From: Alcanivorax sp. 1008
Lineage (GTDB): Bacteria > Pseudomonadota > Gammaproteobacteria > Pseudomonadales > Alcanivoracaceae
Direction of reading: 5' to 3'
Length of the DNA stretch: 64,000 bases
Assembly: GCF_020667895.1 (NCBI RefSeq)
Contig: NZ_JAFMPS010000001.1
Location: 496,001 to 560,000, forward strand
Position numbers and translations under genes: made by a program. Position 1 is the stretch's first letter; each line of letters starts with the position of its first letter. The notes below the pieces were generated by a model that was not told the DNA's origin, did not search any database, and saw nothing but the letters and a program-made list of their open reading frames with translations. This document shows positions 27,996 to 36,972 of this stretch, piece after piece.

Positions 27996-28895
27996 ATGTC
28001 CAACGATCTCCAGGCCCTCAACCGCGAGGCCATTGCGGTGGCCAAGTTACATATGGGCCAGATTTGCTGGCCCACAGTCGCACTGGTGGCGGTCGTCTGG
28101 ATTGGCGTTACAGCGACCCTTGGCTTGTTCGTCGCTGGCCTGCTGAATGGATGGGTTGCCACTGCACTAATGGCTGCCCTGACCTACATGTCCTACACAC
28201 CATTGCATGAAGCGGCCCATGGCAATATCCACGGCAAGCATGATGAGCTACGCTGGTTGAACGATCTGTGCGGGTATCTGGTGGCTCCTTTGATTGCCGT
28301 GCCGTACGCATCGCATCGGCTGGAGCATTTTACCCATCACCGTTACACCAACCAGCCGGACAAAGACCCGGATTTTATTATCAGCGCCATGGGAAACGGT
28401 CTGCGGGGACTGACGATGACGCCGATCAAGTTCCTTTGGGTGCAGAACACCTTCTTTGTCGTCAATCACTGGCAGAATGCGACCGCAAGGGAGCGCCTGA
28501 CGTACTGCCTTGAGGTCAGCGTTTCAGTGGGCTGGCGCGTCGCCTTGCTGATGCTTGTTGCCGCCCCCGGGCTGGCTTGGGTGATCCTGCTTGGCTACTA
28601 CTTCGGAGGCATGTTCACCGCGTACTGGTTTGCATACCGCCCTCATATCCCCTACCAGAATACCGCGCGCTATCAGAACACCAATAGTCTGATCGCTCCG
28701 CGCTGGCTGAAGCCCTTCGAGTGGTTCTGGCTGGGGCAAAACCTGCACTCCGTACATCATTTGTTCCCGCGGGTGCCCTTCTATCGCTACCACGCGGTGC
28801 ACCGGGATATCGAGCCGATTCTGCGCGCCCAAGGCACTCCGATCTGCGGCATGTTCGACCGTCAGCCGGTGGCTCAGGGGCATGGGCGGGTATAG
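27996..28895 (+). CDS. Membrane fatty-acid desaturase
   Basis: This 299-residue integral membrane di-iron enzyme has three histidine clusters in the desaturase order: HEAAHGNIHG (about 69-78), HRLEHFTHHRYTN (about 107-119) and NLHSVHHLFPRVPFYRYH (about 248-265). Membrane segments flank them. It is likely an acyl-lipid or acyl-CoA desaturase, but the family also includes beta-carotene hydroxylases and related enzymes, so the substrate is open. It faces an AraC regulator that probably controls it. The stop is followed by 182 bp with no gene before the acyl-CoA dehydrogenases. Confidence 0.87.
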   Translation: MSNDLQALNREAIAVAKLHMGQICWPTVALVAVVWIGVTATLGLFVAGLLNGWVATALMAALTYMSYTPLHEAAHGNIHGKHDELRWLNDLCGYLVAPLIAVPYASHRLEHFTHHRYTNQPDKDPDFIISAMGNGLRGLTMTPIKFLWVQNTFFVVNHWQNATARERLTYCLEVSVSVGWRVALLMLVAAPGLAWVILLGYYFGGMFTAYWFAYRPHIPYQNTARYQNTNSLIAPRWLKPFEWFWLGQNLHSVHHLFPRVPFYRYHAVHRDIEPILRAQGTPICGMFDRQPVAQGHGRV

Positions 28896-29077
28896 CGCCG
28901 GCTGTGCCCGAAAACAGCTGTACACAGCGCCCCCAGCTTGCCATCCGGTGATCTATGCGGGCTTGACTTGATGCACGCCATTTGCGGTGCATTGTGTCAT
29001 TCAGGCCACTGCGCCGACGTCCTAGAATGCTGACCACAAAGAGCATCCGCCGGCACGGTGGTACGTTGGAGAGTGGC

Positions 29078-30280
29078 ATGGACCTGCAAATACCTGAATC
29101 GGAAAAATTCTTTCGTGATGAGGTGCGAACCTTCCTCGCGGAGAACCTGACGGACGATATTCGTCGTGCTGGCAAGCTCGTCACGTCGGTGTTCTCACCG
29201 GTTGAGGAGGCGATGGCCTGGCAGAAGATCCTGCACAAGCAGGGCTGGGCGGCGCCGCATTGGCCGGAGGCTTTTGGTGGTACCGGCTGGAGTGTTAGCC
29301 AGCGCGCAATTTTTGCTGAGGAACTGGTCCGTGCGGAGACGCCACCGCTGGTGCCGATGGGACTGCTAATGTGTGGCCCGTGCCTGATTGGCTGCGGCAC
29401 GGAGCAGCAGAAAGCGGAATACCTGCCGAAGATTCTCAATGGTGAGCACTTCTGGTGTCAGGGTTACTCCGAGCCCGGCTCCGGCTCTGACTTGGCATCG
29501 CTGAAAACCTTTGCCGAAAAAGACGGTGATGACTACATCATCAACGGCACCAAGATTTGGACCACCTACGCCCATCATGCCAATCGTATGTTTGCCCTGG
29601 TGCGCACGAAAAAGGATGGTAAGCCGCAGCAGGGCATTACTTTCCTGTTGCTGGATATGAAGTCCCCTGGCATCACGGTGGAGCCTATTGTTGGTCTGGA
29701 TGAAGTGCCGGAACAGTGCCAGGTGTGGTTCGACAATGTGCGTGTGCCCCAGGCGAATCGCGTTGGTCGGGAAAACGATGGTTGGACTGTAGCGAAGTAT
29801 CTGCTGATGTTTGAGCGTGGCGGGCAGGCATATGCTCCAGGCCTCAATGTGTTGCTGGAAAAGATCCGCGTTATGGCCGGCAAGCAGCAAGGTACGCATG
29901 GCACCCTCAAGGATGATCCTGTTTGGCAGTATAAGATGGCGTCGTTGGAAGCTGACATTCTGGCGTTGGAGTTTACTGAGATGCGCATCAAGTCAGCGCT
30001 TTCTTCCGGCAAGGACCCCGGCGCTCTGGCATCCATGACCAAGATCCTCGGCACCGAGTTGCTGCAAAAAGCCACCGAGTTGCGCATTGAGACTCTGGGG
30101 GCGCAAGCGTTGATCTGGCAGCCGCAGGCGCTGGTGCCTGGTGCGGAGCAGCCGCCCTTGGGGCCGGAGTACGCCATGACCGCCATGCCGCACTATCTGA
30201 ATTCGCGCGCCTGTTCCATCTATGGCGGTTCCAATGAAGTGCAGCGCGGCATTATCGCCAAAGCCGTACTGGGTCTGTAA
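29078..30280 (+). CDS. Acyl-CoA dehydrogenase, first subunit of a pair
   Basis: This 400-residue flavoprotein of the acyl-CoA dehydrogenase fold begins MDLQIPESEKFFRDEVRTFL. It has the FAD/substrate segments WCQGYSEPGSGSDLA and IWTTYAHHANRMF and the C-terminal YGGSNEVQRGIIAKAVLG. The usual catalytic Glu before GTS is replaced by Gly (YGGS, not YEGT). A Glu in the helix-G region (LMFERGGQA) may serve instead, as in isovaleryl and long-chain enzymes. The ATG at 29078 has GGAG eight bases upstream. The second dehydrogenase gene follows after 12 bp. Confidence 0.9.
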   Translation: MDLQIPESEKFFRDEVRTFLAENLTDDIRRAGKLVTSVFSPVEEAMAWQKILHKQGWAAPHWPEAFGGTGWSVSQRAIFAEELVRAETPPLVPMGLLMCGPCLIGCGTEQQKAEYLPKILNGEHFWCQGYSEPGSGSDLASLKTFAEKDGDDYIINGTKIWTTYAHHANRMFALVRTKKDGKPQQGITFLLLDMKSPGITVEPIVGLDEVPEQCQVWFDNVRVPQANRVGRENDGWTVAKYLLMFERGGQAYAPGLNVLLEKIRVMAGKQQGTHGTLKDDPVWQYKMASLEADILALEFTEMRIKSALSSGKDPGALASMTKILGTELLQKATELRIETLGAQALIWQPQALVPGAEQPPLGPEYAMTAMPHYLNSRACSIYGGSNEVQRGIIAKAVLGL

Positions 30281-30292
30281 GGGAGCAGGGAT

Positions 30293-31420
30293 ATGAACTT
30301 TCAGATGAATGATGAGCAACAGATGTTGGCGGATTCTGCGCGCAGTTTTGTCCGTGCTAACAGTGATGTGGAAAAGCATCGTCAGAATAAGCAGCTGGTA
30401 AAACTGGATGCGGCCACTTGGCAGCAGTTTGCCGAGCTAGGCTGGTTGGCAGTGCCGTTTGAGGAAAAGCACGGTGGCCTCGGGCTGGGGGTCACCGAAA
30501 CCATGGTGTTGCTGGAAAGCCTGGGTGAGGGTCTGATCATGGCACCCTATATCGCCACGGTAGTGATGGGCGGTGGCTTCCTGCGGCATGCGCGGGAATT
30601 GGTGCAGGATGAAAAAATCCCGGCATTAATCGAAGGCAAACTGCAGCTGGCGTTTGCAGCGGAAGAATACGAGCGTGTGTTCAGTCTGGAGAACACCGCC
30701 ATGTCTGGCGAAGTCCAGGACAACGGTATCGTGCTTAATGGCACCAAGGCGTGTGTGCTTAATGGGGACCAGGCCGACCTGCTGGTGGTGCTGGTACGTA
30801 CTGAGGGTGCGGTGGGCGATCGTCATGGCTTGTCGCTGATGTTGGTTGACGCGAATGCCGAAGGCATTGAGCGTTTGCCTCATCGCACTGTGGATGGCCG
30901 GCAGGGTGCTGAGGTGCGTTTCTCCAATGTACTGGTGCCCCATGAGTTTCTAATCGGTGAGCTGAATCAGGCAGCAGACATAGCAGATAGCGTGTTGCAG
31001 GAAGCCCTGCTGGCAATTTCTGCAGAGTGCGTGGGCAGTCTGTCCGTGTTGCTGGAGCAGACCGTGGAATACAGCAAAACCCGTCAGCAGTTTGGTGTGC
31101 CGATTGGCAAATTCCAGGCGCTGCAGCATCGCATGACCGACATGTTTATTGCCATGGAGCAAACCCGGTCGCTGTTGTTGGCGGCTACATTGAAGACTGC
31201 GGAAGGTCATAAGGATGCGCCGCGTGCGGTGCATGCTATAAAAGCCCAGTTAGGCCGGGGCGGGCGCAAGATTGTGCAGGAGGCGATTCAGATCCACGGC
31301 GGTATGGGCATGACTGATGAACTGGGAGTGGGGCACTATGCCAAGCGAGTCACCGCAGCGGACGGCATGTTCGGTAACGCGGATCGTCACCTGATGGCCA
31401 TGGCAGCAGCACGGCCCTGA
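30293..31420 (+). CDS. Acyl-CoA dehydrogenase, second subunit of a pair
   Basis: This 375-residue acyl-CoA dehydrogenase family protein begins MNFQMNDEQQMLADSARSFV. It has IQIHGGMGMTDELGVGHYAKR in its C-terminal region but no catalytic Glu in either usual place (helix G reads DSVLQEALLAISAECVG; the C-terminus reads FGNADRHL). With the upstream gene 12 bp away, the pair resembles FadE26/27- or FadE28/29-type heterotetramers in which only one subunit is catalytic (inference). Such pairs act on bulky or branched acyl-CoAs. Confidence 0.88.
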   Translation: MNFQMNDEQQMLADSARSFVRANSDVEKHRQNKQLVKLDAATWQQFAELGWLAVPFEEKHGGLGLGVTETMVLLESLGEGLIMAPYIATVVMGGGFLRHARELVQDEKIPALIEGKLQLAFAAEEYERVFSLENTAMSGEVQDNGIVLNGTKACVLNGDQADLLVVLVRTEGAVGDRHGLSLMLVDANAEGIERLPHRTVDGRQGAEVRFSNVLVPHEFLIGELNQAADIADSVLQEALLAISAECVGSLSVLLEQTVEYSKTRQQFGVPIGKFQALQHRMTDMFIAMEQTRSLLLAATLKTAEGHKDAPRAVHAIKAQLGRGGRKIVQEAIQIHGGMGMTDELGVGHYAKRVTAADGMFGNADRHLMAMAAARP

Positions 31421-31775
31421 TCAAGTCTGTCTTGATGAGGTGTGGGTTGCGCATGTTTCTCTCAGGCTGTGTGCAAACGTAGCCATGCTTCCACCAGCAG
31501 GTAAGCGTGGCCCATTTGATGAAGTGATGTGATTTTTCCCGGCAGCGACATCAAGTCATTGCCCTGCGGTTCCTTTGCCGTTGGCTGTATCGGCGGTGGT
31601 TGCGTGGTTATCCCCGTGACTACCCAAGTGGCTGGAAGTTGATCAGCGTGTCTGCGTGAATCTGGCCTCACTCTAGAGTGCTTCCTATAAAGGGATGGCA
31701 AGCAAAAGTGATGTTTAATTATCGCGCCAAAATAGTTGTATTGCCTTTGGCGCCCACTGCTAGAGGTGGCAGAGG
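31421..31775. other. Intergenic region without a supported gene (355 bp)
   Basis: No promoter, RNA or convincing gene was seen. A short minus-strand frame (31462-31701) ends in GHAYLLVEAWLRLHTA, which looks protein-like but has no recognisable family or ribosome site. It could be a decayed gene tail. Confidence 0.4.
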
Positions 31776-32969
31776 TCAGCGGATTGCCTGGCTGACCTGG
31801 TTCCTGCCAGCCCGTTTTGCTTCGTAGAGAGCCGTGTCTGCCTGCTGAAGCAGTGTCTCGAATGTTGCCCCCTGTGGCAGTGCACAGCTTGATGCAACGC
31901 CGAAGCTCGCGGTGACTGAAAGTGTCTCGTCGCCATGCTCTATCGGGGCCTGCTCAATGGAAGTGCGTATGCGCTCGGCGATGATTGTCGCTTCGTCCTG
32001 GCTGCATTGTGGCAACAGCACAACAAATTCTTCGCCACCATAGCGTGCTGTTATGTCGGAGGATCGGGCCTGGAGCGTCAGCTTTGTGGCAATTTGCTTG
32101 AGCACATGATCTCCGGCCGCATGGCCATAGGTGTCATTGATGGACTTGAAGTGATCTATGTCCAGCATAATGCAGGACAGGTCCTGATCCGCCATGCGCA
32201 GAGAGCGAGTGAATTCACTGGTTCCAGTGGAAAAAAGGTAGCTGCGGTTGAACAGGCCAGTCAGTGAGTCAGTAATAGAGTCCAGCTTCAGGTGGTTTTC
32301 ACGCTGGGCCCAGCGCTCTGTGGCAAGCAGTGCAAACAGATAAAAGCTGGAAGTCATAACTGCAAACAGGGAAATAAATACTGACCACGCCCAATGAGGG
32401 TTGTTAAGTCCGTCATACAGGGGCTGGTTAATCATGGGTGCATAGGGCAGTAAACGAAATACCTCAATCACTGAGAATATCATCAGGCAAAGCAGCATGA
32501 TGAAGAATAACGCCTTGATGTTGCGGATATTGGCCATAGGCATGGCAATGGCCAGCCCGATGTACTGAAGTAATAGAGCGACAGTGAAGTGTGTGCCCGA
32601 AAGCCAGCCGGCGACAATTATCGGCACAGCAAAACAGACAATCAAAAATAGTTCCAGACGATCTGATTGGAGTTCATATTTTCTGATGTGAATGCCATAG
32701 GCGATGGCCCCGCTTACCAGCACAATGTCGGCTAAAAACATGCCCAAAACGAAACGCGCATAGGAAGGGGTGAGCAGCTCCGGGAGTGCGTATAAAGCTG
32801 TTGCTATGACAATACTGAGGCATATCGGCGTTACAAGGATCACCGCCCCGAGAAATATCATCCGGTCGACTTGGGGCATATCAATGAGGCGATAAAGCCT
32901 GTTGGGAATTCCTGAGCTGCCTAACTGCTGTTGCATGACCTTGCTGTCATCAATGGCGGTGGTGCCCAA
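31776..32969 (-). CDS. Membrane-bound diguanylate cyclase (GGDEF)
   Basis: The N-terminal ~210 residues hold about six hydrophobic membrane segments (for example MIFLGAVILVTPICLSIVIA). The C-terminal ~160 residues form a GGDEF domain with active-site GGEEF (ARYGGEEFVVLLPQ) and an inhibitory-site motif RSSD six residues before it. It should therefore make cyclic-di-GMP under product feedback. Start: TTG 32969 has no clear ribosome site, and ATG 32936 is an alternative. No partner gene is adjacent. Confidence 0.88.
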   Translation of the reverse strand: MGTTAIDDSKVMQQQLGSSGIPNRLYRLIDMPQVDRMIFLGAVILVTPICLSIVIATALYALPELLTPSYARFVLGMFLADIVLVSGAIAYGIHIRKYELQSDRLELFLIVCFAVPIIVAGWLSGTHFTVALLLQYIGLAIAMPMANIRNIKALFFIMLLCLMIFSVIEVFRLLPYAPMINQPLYDGLNNPHWAWSVFISLFAVMTSSFYLFALLATERWAQRENHLKLDSITDSLTGLFNRSYLFSTGTSEFTRSLRMADQDLSCIMLDIDHFKSINDTYGHAAGDHVLKQIATKLTLQARSSDITARYGGEEFVVLLPQCSQDEATIIAERIRTSIEQAPIEHGDETLSVTASFGVASSCALPQGATFETLLQQADTALYEAKRAGRNQVSQAIR

Positions 32970-33080
32970 TCATAGTATCCAACGGGTCTGACTACTACTG
33001 ACAAGCAGGCGCGCTTGCGGGATAAGCGATTTATCGCGGAGAGAGTGGCCAACAGCTCATTGCCACCTTGAATGTCGAAG

Positions 33081-33119
33081 GCTGACTGACGGGCGCTGAG
33101 TCAGTGCCCGTCAGTCAGC
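33081..33119 (-). terminator. Long perfect hairpin after the 33143 gene
   Basis: Arms GCTGACTGACGGGC and GCCCGTCAGTCAGC (14 bp, perfect) surround an 11-base loop. It lies 24 bp beyond the stop of the minus-strand gene. There is no U-tract. Confidence 0.5.
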
Positions 33120-33142
33120 TCCACTTCATATGATGTTATTGA

Positions 33143-34783
33143 TCATTTACCGTCCATGGCCATAACGCCAAGGGTAGTGCCACTAATAATGCTGCCATTA
33201 ACACCGATCTGAGTGCCGGCATAGAAGCTGTTAAACAGTGGATTCCAGCCAAGCAGCTTGGTGAAGCGTCGCTTGCCCGTGGTCCAGTTCAACCCCTCAA
33301 TGGTCCAGGATCCCATATAGGCACCGATGCAGTAGAAGGTATTGGTGGAGGCGCTCATGGTGGGAATGCCATTGGGACAGCTGGTGTTCATATTCACCCA
33401 GGCTTTTTCCAGAGTGCGGGTTGCCGGGATCCACTGGAACTTTTGCACGCCCCAAGGCTGGAACTCAGGGAACTGACTGAGGGTAACCCACAGTGCGTTA
33501 TTGATGTTGGCGATGGCCGGGTTCTCCAGCAGTCCCCCGAGAATCGGGTATTTTGAAGGGTCTGGTTCAATGGTGTTTTGGTAATCATTGCTGACCACTA
33601 CTGCGCCGTAGCCGCGCACCAGAACCGACTGCTCGCTAACGGTTCTCTCGCGCAAGGCATCACCAAAATCTACCGGTACTTGGGCGGCGATGCGGCGGCT
33701 TTTGGTGCCAGGTAGTTGCTCCCAGTCGTTGGGGATCTCGTCGCGCCAAAACAGAACAAGATGGCTAAGATCCTGGCCATCGGTAATCACCACAAAGCGG
33801 TCGGCATCATCCGGGTTGCCCATTAGGGAAGGGGTTGAGCCTGATCCTTTGCCCAGTCGTCCCGCGCTTTGCCCCTCGCCAGCTTCATACTCGGCGCGCC
33901 AGGCACCGTCATACTCGTTCATGCTGAGGTTGTAGCCGGTCCATTGCACACGGTACATGGCCCGTTCGGTGACCACATAAATGCCGCCTTTTTCGTCCGC
34001 TGCAATCGAGTTGGACACTTCTTCTCCGGCGTCGGCTTGGCCTCCCGTGGGCTGACCCAGCTTGACGCTCCAGAATTGGGAGAAGTCGCGATTCAGCACA
34101 GCCACGGTGCCACGTTTGGTGGCCAGAGCGAGGCGGCCGTCCCAAAGAATGTTCATGCCAACGATTGGATCCGTCTTCGCATCTCCGCGCAGGCTGCTGG
34201 CGGGTAATGTGAATGAGCTGCGCAACTTGATGCCTGAGTCGATATTGCCGCGTTCTTTATCCTGATAGGCCAGTACGGTGATGCCATCTACGGTAAAGAA
34301 AGTGTTGTCCTTGTCGATCAGCGTGTAGGCGCCAGAGGTAGCATTGCTGAAATTGTCCAGACTGGCTCCGGAGGGCTTGCTGATGGAATCCACCACCCTG
34401 TTGTCGCGTAGCTTGTAGACGAGGCCAAACGAGGAACCCCAGCTGGCTCTGGGCTTGCCCCACTGTTTGTCCAGGTAGCTTCCCATGATTCTCTCGAGAA
34501 ATCGGGAAAGCCTGTACGGACGTGGGTAGGGGGAGGATGTCGCCAGAGTGATATTGGTGATGCCGGTGCTGACATAGTCCGGGCTTGCTACCTCTGAGGC
34601 GCTAATTGGCCCGTCCAGAGGGCTAGAGGCCTGCGCATACGGGGTACGATGACTGATCGGCCACGGGCTGTCAGCCAGAAAAGGGTTAACCGGAGGTTCA
34701 TGACCATCCACGGCCAGGGCAGGCGAAGCAAGTGCCACAAGAATGGCCGGGCCTGCTAGTCGTTTGACAATGCTTGTCAGCAT
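33143..34783 (-). CDS. Secreted protein of unknown function, beta-propeller-like
   Basis: This 546-residue exported protein has a signal peptide (to SPALAVDG, about 26 residues) and repeated beta-strand segments such as NILWDGRLALATKRGTVAVL, AADEKGGIYVVTERAMYRVQ and DADRFVVITDGQDLSHLVLFW. Together these suggest a propeller-like fold. I recognise no catalytic motif. It has AGGAGA eight bases before its ATG and is divergent from an AraC regulator, so it is probably a regulated exported enzyme or binding protein. It might act on lipids or hydrocarbons given the neighbourhood, but that is speculation. Confidence 0.75.
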   Translation of the reverse strand: MLTSIVKRLAGPAILVALASPALAVDGHEPPVNPFLADSPWPISHRTPYAQASSPLDGPISASEVASPDYVSTGITNITLATSSPYPRPYRLSRFLERIMGSYLDKQWGKPRASWGSSFGLVYKLRDNRVVDSISKPSGASLDNFSNATSGAYTLIDKDNTFFTVDGITVLAYQDKERGNIDSGIKLRSSFTLPASSLRGDAKTDPIVGMNILWDGRLALATKRGTVAVLNRDFSQFWSVKLGQPTGGQADAGEEVSNSIAADEKGGIYVVTERAMYRVQWTGYNLSMNEYDGAWRAEYEAGEGQSAGRLGKGSGSTPSLMGNPDDADRFVVITDGQDLSHLVLFWRDEIPNDWEQLPGTKSRRIAAQVPVDFGDALRERTVSEQSVLVRGYGAVVVSNDYQNTIEPDPSKYPILGGLLENPAIANINNALWVTLSQFPEFQPWGVQKFQWIPATRTLEKAWVNMNTSCPNGIPTMSASTNTFYCIGAYMGSWTIEGLNWTTGKRRFTKLLGWNPLFNSFYAGTQIGVNGSIISGTTLGVMAMDGK

Positions 34784-34906
34784 TTTTTTGTTCTCCTGAT
34801 GCTGTTGGGTTCGAAGTCAGGCACGCTCTATGAACCAGATGTGCGATGGCAAGGATAGGCGTCGGTTGAGTGTGGTGTTTTGCCATTTACGTCAGAGATT
34901 AATCCG

Positions 34907-35965
34907 ATGACGACAATACAACTCGGAGCTAATAAGAAGGCATTAGCTGAGAATACAACCATGGCTACTTGGGCTGGGGCGATTGCTCGGGCACTCAAGG
35001 TATATGGTGTTAATGACCATGATTTGTTTCAGCGGGCGGGTATTGATTACAGCCTCGTTAATCACCCGGCCCAGCGCATTCCGGTAGCTGATATGACCCG
35101 TCTTTGGGAGATGGCGGTGACGGAAAGTGGCGATCCGGCTTTTGGCTTGGCGGTGGCAGAGAAGGTCAATATGACCACTTTTCATACGCTAGGCGTTGCG
35201 GCGATGGCCAGTGAGACGGTTTGGCAAGCCGGTGAAATGGTGACCCGGTTTGCCTCCATGGTCAGCGATGGCATTGATATGAGACTGCATCAGGGTGGTC
35301 AGGAAGTTGGCTTGGTTCTTGGCATGCGCCCTGGTTATCCCCGTTTTGCCGATGCCTGCGTTGAAGCTGTGCTGGGTGCCATTCTGCTGACCGCCTGGCA
35401 GTTAATGCCTGACGCTCAGCCTTCGCGGGTGACTTTCCAGCATCGTTGTGCCGCTGATTTGCCAACTTACGAAAAGTTTTTTCGCTGCCCGGTTATATTT
35501 GCCGCGGACAGTGATGGTCTATATGGGGAAGCGTCAGGGCTGTCGTCAAGTACATTCCCGACCAGTAGTCCGCAAGTGGCGCAAGCAAGTGCGGCCATAT
35601 GCGAAGAGTATCTGGTGTCACGCCAGCAGGGAGAAATGGGTAGTAAAGTGAAGAACCTGCTTGCCCGCAGCCTGCATCAGGGAGCAGTCATGCCACTGCA
35701 GGAAGTGGCCCGTGATCTAGCCATGAGCGAGCGCAAGTTGCAGCGCCTGCTACGTGATGAGGGGGTTCAGTTTCGAGACCTGCTTGATGAGGTGCGCGCG
35801 CAGGCCGCCCGCCAGTTACTTGGTGATAATTCCCTATCGGTGGGGCGTGTGGCAGAGCAGCTTGGGTTTGATTCTTTGAGCGCATTTTCCAGAGCATTCC
35901 GACGCTGGTATGGGACAACGCCGCGGGCGCTTCGCGGCGCAGCAAAGGATGCCAGCACGGATTAA
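34907..35965 (+). CDS. AraC-family transcriptional regulator
   Basis: This 352-residue protein has the arabinose-binding-type N-domain (starting at about residue 20, WAGAIARALKVYGVNDHDLF) and C-terminal HTH motifs (QEVARDLAMSERKLQRLLRDE and RVAEQLGFDSLSAFSRAFRR). The ATG at 34907 is preferred over TTG 34880. A further ATG at 34961 has a GAGA upstream and cannot be excluded. It is divergent from the unknown secreted protein, its most likely target, and overlaps the convergent Sua5 gene by 4 bp. Confidence 0.87.
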   Translation: MTTIQLGANKKALAENTTMATWAGAIARALKVYGVNDHDLFQRAGIDYSLVNHPAQRIPVADMTRLWEMAVTESGDPAFGLAVAEKVNMTTFHTLGVAAMASETVWQAGEMVTRFASMVSDGIDMRLHQGGQEVGLVLGMRPGYPRFADACVEAVLGAILLTAWQLMPDAQPSRVTFQHRCAADLPTYEKFFRCPVIFAADSDGLYGEASGLSSSTFPTSSPQVAQASAAICEEYLVSRQQGEMGSKVKNLLARSLHQGAVMPLQEVARDLAMSERKLQRLLRDEGVQFRDLLDEVRAQAARQLLGDNSLSVGRVAEQLGFDSLSAFSRAFRRWYGTTPRALRGAAKDASTD

Positions 35966-36966
35966 GTTATCGAGCTGAGTAAGTCAGTGGCTTTCTGTAG
36001 GCGGTTCATAACATCGCTCCATTCTGATTCGATTGGCGGTGTCTGCACCAGAATAATGTCCGCCTGCGTGCCATCCAGCTCATGCATTGCGTGATAAAGC
36101 TGACGCGCATATCCAGCCTTATCCGCTGGCAGGCATATCAACTGGTAAAGGGCAGGCAGACGATCAAGTTCCGGCGAAAGGTCTGAGTAGCTGATTACGC
36201 CAGCCTGCAGGCCCTGTTGCTGACACCAAGCTAAGGTGGCAGCAATTTTTTCGCCGCTTACTCGGCAGGCCCGGGTACGGGGGCGATAGTGGATCAGTTC
36301 ATTACCGGGTGCGGCTGTCTGCCCACTATCATTCTCAATGGATTGCTGTAGCACCACTTCCAATGCTTCCCGGGTGATGGGGCCAGGCCGTACAAGCCGC
36401 GGCGTGTCTCCAGTGAGATCCAGAATGGTTGATTCAAGACCGACTTCACAGGGGCCATCATCCAGCACGGCGTCGATTCGTCCCGCCAAGCCAGCAAGTA
36501 CATGCTCGGCTCGTGTAGGGCTCAAGCCTTGGTAGGGGTTGGCGGAGGGAGCGGCCAGCCCGGTATCCAATGTTTTCAGTATGTCCCGCAACACGCGATG
36601 ACCGGGAACCCGCAGAGCTACAGAACCAAGACCACCAGTGATGGCTGGCGACACGGATGCATGTCTTGGCAGGATCAGGGTTAATGGTCCAGGCCAAAAC
36701 TTCTCCGCAACACGCCATGCTTGTTCGGGAATGCTGTTGGCCCAGCGCGGCAGCTGCCCGGCGTCATGGATATGGACGATCAGAGGATGTCCACTTGGCC
36801 GTCCCTTGGCGGAAAAAATACGTGCTATAGCAGCTGGATTGCTCGCATCTGCGGCCAGGCCATAGACGGTTTCGGTGGGAACGGCGACAACGGCTCCGCT
36901 GGCTAGCAGGGTAATTGCTTGCTGTCGCTGCTCCGGGTTTCTGGCATCAAGATGTCGGGTTGTCAT
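35962..36966 (-). CDS. L-threonylcarbamoyladenylate synthase (Sua5 type)
   Basis: This 334-residue enzyme makes threonylcarbamoyl-AMP for the t6A37 modification of ANN-decoding tRNAs. The YrdC-like domain (residues 1-195) has VPTETVYGLAADASN and KGRPSGHPLIVHIHD. The C-terminal Sua5 domain (about 215-334) distinguishes it from the short TsaC. The dabA gene ends 6 bp upstream on the same strand, so co-transcription is possible. Confidence 0.92.
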   Translation of the reverse strand: MTTRHLDARNPEQRQQAITLLASGAVVAVPTETVYGLAADASNPAAIARIFSAKGRPSGHPLIVHIHDAGQLPRWANSIPEQAWRVAEKFWPGPLTLILPRHASVSPAITGGLGSVALRVPGHRVLRDILKTLDTGLAAPSANPYQGLSPTRAEHVLAGLAGRIDAVLDDGPCEVGLESTILDLTGDTPRLVRPGPITREALEVVLQQSIENDSGQTAAPGNELIHYRPRTRACRVSGEKIAATLAWCQQQGLQAGVISYSDLSPELDRLPALYQLICLPADKAGYARQLYHAMHELDGTQADIILVQTPPIESEWSDVMNRLQKATDLLSSIT

Positions 36967-36972
36967 TGGGCA

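Noticed and set aside
28615-29439. Minus-strand 274-codon frame over the desaturase and dehydrogenase genes
   Set aside because: Both opposing genes have strong family motifs and ribosome sites. This frame has none.
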